Source: A37T11 sp964546645
GTDB lineage: Bacteria; Bacteroidota; Bacteroidia; Sphingobacteriales; Sphingobacteriaceae
Direction of reading: 5' to 3'
Assembly (NCBI GenBank): GCA_964546645.1
Contig: CAZJKM010000056.1
Location: forward strand, 1 to 17,987
DNA length: 17,987 nucleotides
Position 1 is the first letter of the stretch. Each line of letters begins with the position of its first letter. Shown here one piece after another: positions 14,594 to 17,987 of the stretch. Under the pieces are notes generated by a model that saw only the letters and a list, made by a program, of their open reading frames with translations, did no database searches and was not told where the DNA came from. Position numbers and translations under genes: made by a program.

Positions 14594-14664
14594 GGCGGAC
14601 AGCTGCTCCGCCCTGTGACGTAAAAAAGTTCGTTTAACCGTACCCGGCAGTGGTATATGCCGGG
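14594..14664 (+). other. Two short hairpins between the GNAT gene and argG
   Basis: GGCGGA (14594-14599) pairs with TCCGCC (14607-14612), and CCCGGCA (14643-14649) pairs with TGCCGGG (14658-14664). Neither is followed by a T-run, so neither looks like a terminator. The second covers an in-frame alternative argG ATG at 14657 and lies 16 bases before the preferred start. They may affect mRNA stability or the ratio of the two proteins. Confidence 0.45.
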
Positions 14665-14680
14665 CTCAAAACATCGTATA

Positions 14681-15880
14681 ATGCCAGACAAGAAGAAAGT
14701 AGTTTTAGCGTTTAGCGGAGGATTGGATACCTCCTTTTGTTGTATCTATTTAGACCGGGACCTCGGACTGGAGGTGCATTCGGTGGTTGTCAATACAGGA
14801 GGCTTTTCGGAAGAAGAGCTGCAGCAAATTGAAGCACGGGCCTATGCCTTAGGTGTTGCTTCTCATGCTACGGTTGATGAAACTGATCATTATTACCAAA
14901 GCAGTATCCGATACCTTATTTTTGGGAATGTACTGAAGAATGCCACGTATCCCCTCTCGGTGAGTGCGGAGCGTGTCAGCCAGGCTACCGCAATTGCCAA
15001 TTATGTGAAGAGGATCGGAGCTGATTATGTGGCGCATGGCAGTACCGGAGCGGGGAACGACCAGGTCCGGTTTGATATGATCTTTAATATTCTGATCCCT
15101 GGTGTGGAGATTATCACTCCGATCCGCGACCTGAAGCTGAGCCGGGAAGCAGAGATTGACTACCTGCACCAGCATGGCGTGGAATACAGTGCTGAAAAAG
15201 CGGCATACTCCATTAACAAGGGAATATGGGGTACCTCGGTAGGCGGCAAAGAAACGCTTACGTCCCATGGGACATTGCCTGAAGGGGCGTGGCCGACACC
15301 GGTTACGGAGACCGGAAGCCGCCGGGTGGAAATCGGCTTTGAAAACGGAGAACCCGTGTCATTGGACGGAGCCCGGTTAGGGCCGGTAAAGGTGATCCAA
15401 CGGCTGCAGTCCATCGCCCAGCCGTACGGGATCGGAAGAGATATCCATGTCGGGGATACCATTATCGGAATCAAAGGCCGGGTCGGTTTTGAGGCCGCTG
15501 CACCGGTTATCCTTATTAAGGCGCACCACACGCTGGAAAAGCATACACTGACCAAATGGCAGCTGAGCTGGAAGGATCAGCTGGCTGCTTTTTACGGAAA
15601 CTGGATGCATGAAGGGCAGTTTCATGATCCGGTGATGCGCGATATCGAGGCGTTTTTGCAGAACTCACAGAAAACGGTGAACGGAAACGTGTTTGTGGAG
15701 TTGCATCCCTACCGTTTCCATATTATCGGCATAGAATCGCCGCATGATCTGATGTCCAATAAGTTTGGCAGCTACGGTGAAATGAACAACGCCTGGACCG
15801 GGGAGGACGTAAAAGGATTCTCGAAGATCTTCGGTAATCAGGTGATGATCTGGCATAAAATAAATCATCCGGAATCCTGA
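14681..15880 (+). CDS. argG: Argininosuccinate synthase
   Basis: ArgG joins citrulline and aspartate in an ATP-dependent reaction to form argininosuccinate, the penultimate step of arginine synthesis, in the cytoplasm. The protein has 399 residues from ATG 14681 (MPDKKKVVLAFSGGLDTS). The N-type ATP pyrophosphatase P-loop SGGLDTS is at residues 12-18. Further family motifs are SAERVSQATAIANYV, HGSTGAGNDQVRFD, and SINKGIWG...GGKETL in the substrate-binding region. The in-frame ATG at 14657 adds eight residues, but lies in a hairpin and gives an N-terminus unlike the family. It lies 102 bases after the GNAT gene and 10 bases before argC. Confidence 0.96.
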   Translation: MPDKKKVVLAFSGGLDTSFCCIYLDRDLGLEVHSVVVNTGGFSEEELQQIEARAYALGVASHATVDETDHYYQSSIRYLIFGNVLKNATYPLSVSAERVSQATAIANYVKRIGADYVAHGSTGAGNDQVRFDMIFNILIPGVEIITPIRDLKLSREAEIDYLHQHGVEYSAEKAAYSINKGIWGTSVGGKETLTSHGTLPEGAWPTPVTETGSRRVEIGFENGEPVSLDGARLGPVKVIQRLQSIAQPYGIGRDIHVGDTIIGIKGRVGFEAAAPVILIKAHHTLEKHTLTKWQLSWKDQLAAFYGNWMHEGQFHDPVMRDIEAFLQNSQKTVNGNVFVELHPYRFHIIGIESPHDLMSNKFGSYGEMNNAWTGEDVKGFSKIFGNQVMIWHKINHPES

Positions 15881-15890
15881 TCTGTTTGCT

Positions 15891-16916
15891 ATGGGAAAAG
15901 TAAGAGTTGGTATTGTCGGTTCGGCGGGTTATACCGGTGGCGAACTGCTCCGGATTCTGGTCCATCATCCGGATGTGGACATTGTTTTTGCGCATAGTGA
16001 GAGCAATGCAGGCAAGTATATTCATGAAGTACATACGGACCTGTTCGGAGATACCGTCCTGAAGTTTGCTGATACTGTTTCGGCGGATATAGACGTGTTA
16101 TTTTTGTGTGTAGGCCACGGTGATGCCAGAAAATATCTTGAAGCCAATACCGTTGATTCCGCCATCCGTATCATCGATCTGAGCCAGGATTATCGTCTCC
16201 GGCATAACAGCGGGTATCAGGGGCGGCATTTTGTTTACGGGTTACCGGAACTGAACCGGGAGCAGATCAGCGGTGCACACTATATTGCCAATCCGGGGTG
16301 CTTTGCTACGAATATTGAGCTGGCACTGCTGCCGTTGGCTGCAGCGGGCCTGCTGAAAGGGGAGGTGCATGTCAACGCCACCACGGGTTCCACCGGGGCC
16401 GGCCAGAAACCCACTACGACTTCGCATTTCAGCTGGAGAAACAACAATCTCTCCGTATATAAAACGTTTTCCCACCAGCACCTGCAGGAAATCGGTGAGT
16501 CGTTGGAGCAGTTGCAGCCTGGTTTTTTGCCGGCGGCAACAGCAGACCAATCGTTATTACAGCGGGCCGCAAGCCGGTTGTCACTGATTCCGCAACGAGG
16601 TGCTTTCGCCCGGGGGATTTTTTCAAGCAGTTATACCGCATCGGCACTCCGTATAGAGGAAGCGTTAGCGTTGTACGAGGCCTATTATGCGACACATCCT
16701 TTTACGCATGTCAGCCGGCGGGCTATTGACCTCAAACAGGTGGTAAATACTAATAAGTGTATCCTGTATCTGGAGAAGCATGACGGCCACCTGCTGATCA
16801 TCAGTATAACTGATAATTTGCTGAAGGGGGCCAGCGGACAGGCTGTACAAAATATGAATCTGCTGTTCGGCCTGGACGAAACGGCGGGACTGAAACTAAA
16901 GGCACCTGCCTTTTAA
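15891..16916 (+). CDS. argC: N-acetyl- (or N-succinyl-) gamma-glutamyl-phosphate reductase
   Basis: ArgC reduces N-acyl-gamma-glutamyl phosphate to the semialdehyde with NADPH, the third step of ornithine synthesis. The protein has 341 residues. The N-terminal Rossmann fingerprint is VGIVGSAGYTGGELLRIL, the catalytic cysteine is C137 in the motif NPGCFAT, and TGSTGAGQKP and SHQHLQEI (His195/His197) match the family's conserved substrate-binding and catalytic histidine region. It starts 10 bases after argG and ends 13 bases before argD, so the genes are co-transcribed. Whether the acyl group is acetyl or succinyl cannot be decided from the motifs alone. Confidence 0.95.
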   Translation: MGKVRVGIVGSAGYTGGELLRILVHHPDVDIVFAHSESNAGKYIHEVHTDLFGDTVLKFADTVSADIDVLFLCVGHGDARKYLEANTVDSAIRIIDLSQDYRLRHNSGYQGRHFVYGLPELNREQISGAHYIANPGCFATNIELALLPLAAAGLLKGEVHVNATTGSTGAGQKPTTTSHFSWRNNNLSVYKTFSHQHLQEIGESLEQLQPGFLPAATADQSLLQRAASRLSLIPQRGAFARGIFSSSYTASALRIEEALALYEAYYATHPFTHVSRRAIDLKQVVNTNKCILYLEKHDGHLLIISITDNLLKGASGQAVQNMNLLFGLDETAGLKLKAPAF

Positions 16917-16929
16917 TGAATCATACATC

Positions 16930-17987
16930 ATGAAGTTATTTGATGTTTATCCGATAAACGCAATTGAAATTGTAAAGGGTGCCGGTTCTTCGGTATGGGA
17001 TGCCGCCGGGAATGAATACCTGGACCTGTACGGGGGACATGCCGTTATTTCCATTGGCCATACGCACCCGCATTATGTTAAACGACTGACCGACCAGCTG
17101 CACCGGCTTGGTTTTTATTCCAATTCGGTAGAGATACCGCTGCAACAGCAGCTTGCGGAAAAACTGGGCCAGGTTTCCGGAAAGGAGAACTATCAGTTGT
17201 TCCTGTGTAACTCCGGTGCGGAAGCGAACGAAAATGCGCTGAAGCTGGCTTCTTTCTATAATGGAAGGAAAAAGGTGATCGCTTTCAGTGGTGCATTTCA
17301 TGGCCGGACTTCACTGGCAGTGGCGGTAACCGATAATCCGAAGATCGTAGCACCGGTTAATGAAACGGATAACGTGGTTTTTCTGCCATTCAATGATGAA
17401 GAAGCACTGGAAAGGGCGTTTGCTGATTTTGGGGAAGAAATTTCTTCCGTCATCGTTGAAGGCATTCAGGGTGTTGGCGGCATCCGGGTAGCAGCACCTG
17501 AATTTCTCCGGAAGATCCGGTCTCTGACCACGCAATACGGTGCCCTGTTCATCGCCGATTCGGTGCAGTGTGGATACGGTCGGTCAGGTAAGTTTTATTC
17601 ACACGACCATGCGGGAACTGATGCCGATATTTATACGATGGCGAAGGGCATGGGTAACGGGTTCCCCATAGGGGCTATTTCCATCGCTCCCCATATCCAG
17701 CCCTGGTTCGGCATGCTGGGTACGACCTTTGGTGGTAATCACCTGGCGTGTGCGGCAGCGCTTGCCGTGCTGGAGATCATCGAACAGGACGGTCTGATGG
17801 AGCACGCTCGTCAGGTAGGGGATGAGCTGATAACGGCGTTAAAGGGATTTGATAAGATACTGGATGTGCGGGGCAGGGGGCTCATGATCGGCATAGAACT
17901 ACCGGCTGAGCTAAAGGAGGTGAAGAAGGATCTGTTATTTAAAAATCGTATCTTCACCGGCGAAGCCAAGCCGAATGTCATCCGGTT
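16930..17987 (+). CDS. argD: Acetylornithine (or succinylornithine) aminotransferase, 3' part beyond window
   Basis: ArgD is a class III PLP-dependent aminotransferase that converts N-acyl-glutamate semialdehyde to N-acylornithine. The frame is open from ATG 16930 (MKLFDVYPINAIEIVKGAGS) to the window end, 352 codons; about 20-40 residues are missing by comparison with the usual family length. Motifs are NSGAEANENALKLA (PLP phosphate), AFHGRT, the aspartate D210 that binds the PLP ring nitrogen, the Schiff-base lysine K239 in MAKGMGNGFPIG, and TTFGGNHLACAAA. The motif after D210 reads D-S-V-Q-C-G-Y-G-R-S-G, with Ser211 where most ArgD/OAT proteins have Glu. Start spacing of 13 bases from argC supports co-transcription. 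Confidence 0.93.
   Translation, partial: MKLFDVYPINAIEIVKGAGSSVWDAAGNEYLDLYGGHAVISIGHTHPHYVKRLTDQLHRLGFYSNSVEIPLQQQLAEKLGQVSGKENYQLFLCNSGAEANENALKLASFYNGRKKVIAFSGAFHGRTSLAVAVTDNPKIVAPVNETDNVVFLPFNDEEALERAFADFGEEISSVIVEGIQGVGGIRVAAPEFLRKIRSLTTQYGALFIADSVQCGYGRSGKFYSHDHAGTDADIYTMAKGMGNGFPIGAISIAPHIQPWFGMLGTTFGGNHLACAAALAVLEIIEQDGLMEHARQVGDELITALKGFDKILDVRGRGLMIGIELPAELKEVKKDLLFKNRIFTGEAKPNVIR

Noticed and set aside
1..17987. CRISPR array, insertion sequence, prophage or tRNA gene
   Set aside because: No regularly spaced repeats, transposase or phage genes, terminal inverted repeats or tRNA cloverleaf were seen on either strand by eye.

Overview
The window looks like chromosomal DNA of a Bacteroidota bacterium, most likely a Chitinophaga-like member of the Chitinophagales. 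The phylum is supported by a SusC/SusD pair controlled by an ECF sigma factor and a FecR anti-sigma factor, by several promoters of the Bacteroidota form (TTTG-like box, about 20 bases, then TAnnTTTG), by weak or absent Shine-Dalgarno sequences, and by an arginine operon that opens with a GNAT acyltransferase followed by argG-argC-argD. The genus is a guess from style alone.

Layout. Bases 1-89 are the 3' end of a 5S rRNA gene and its terminator, so the window starts just after an rRNA operon. Bases 245-1216 encode a secreted protein of unknown function with a duplicated 'PGxPxxGxxVKGG' module. Facing it on the minus strand are comM/yifB (1248-2789) and, upstream of that, ffh (2845-4185), which has a recognisable promoter. 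A divergent intergenic region (4186-4537) separates ffh from a plus-strand regulatory and nutrient-uptake cluster: ECF sigma factor (4538-5119), FecR anti-sigma (5268-6443), a SusC-type TonB-dependent receptor with an N-terminal STN signalling domain (6572-10054), a SusD-type lipoprotein (10061-12046) and a DUF4959/DUF5126/DUF5000-like lipoprotein (12070-13422). These fit a trans-envelope signalling loop: the STN domain of the occupied receptor contacts FecR, which releases the sigma factor to transcribe susC-susD and the third gene. No degradative enzyme is encoded in the cluster, so the substrate cannot be named. The cluster ends in a perfect 18-bp inverted repeat.

From about 13536 a new unit begins: a promoter, a 300-base leader, then a GNAT enzyme (probably the N-acyl-glutamate synthase), argG, argC and argD, the last cut by the window end. 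The proteins of this operon should acylate glutamate, reduce and transaminate the acylated intermediate, and form argininosuccinate; the remaining arg genes probably lie beyond the window.

The most interesting part is the leader of this operon (13562-13885). It holds a possible 44-codon leader peptide with four arginine codons among its last ten, and these run into a hairpin whose right arm can alternatively pair with the right arm of the next hairpin. This is the architecture expected of arginine-sensing attenuation by ribosome stalling. It is an inference from one sequence, and no clean U-tract follows the last hairpin. Other points worth a second look are a CxxC...CxC cysteine cluster in the GNAT enzyme, a D-S-V-Q motif where ArgD-type aminotransferases usually have D-E-V-Q, an FtsY-like asparagine in the Ffh P-loop, and a structured fecR-susC spacer.
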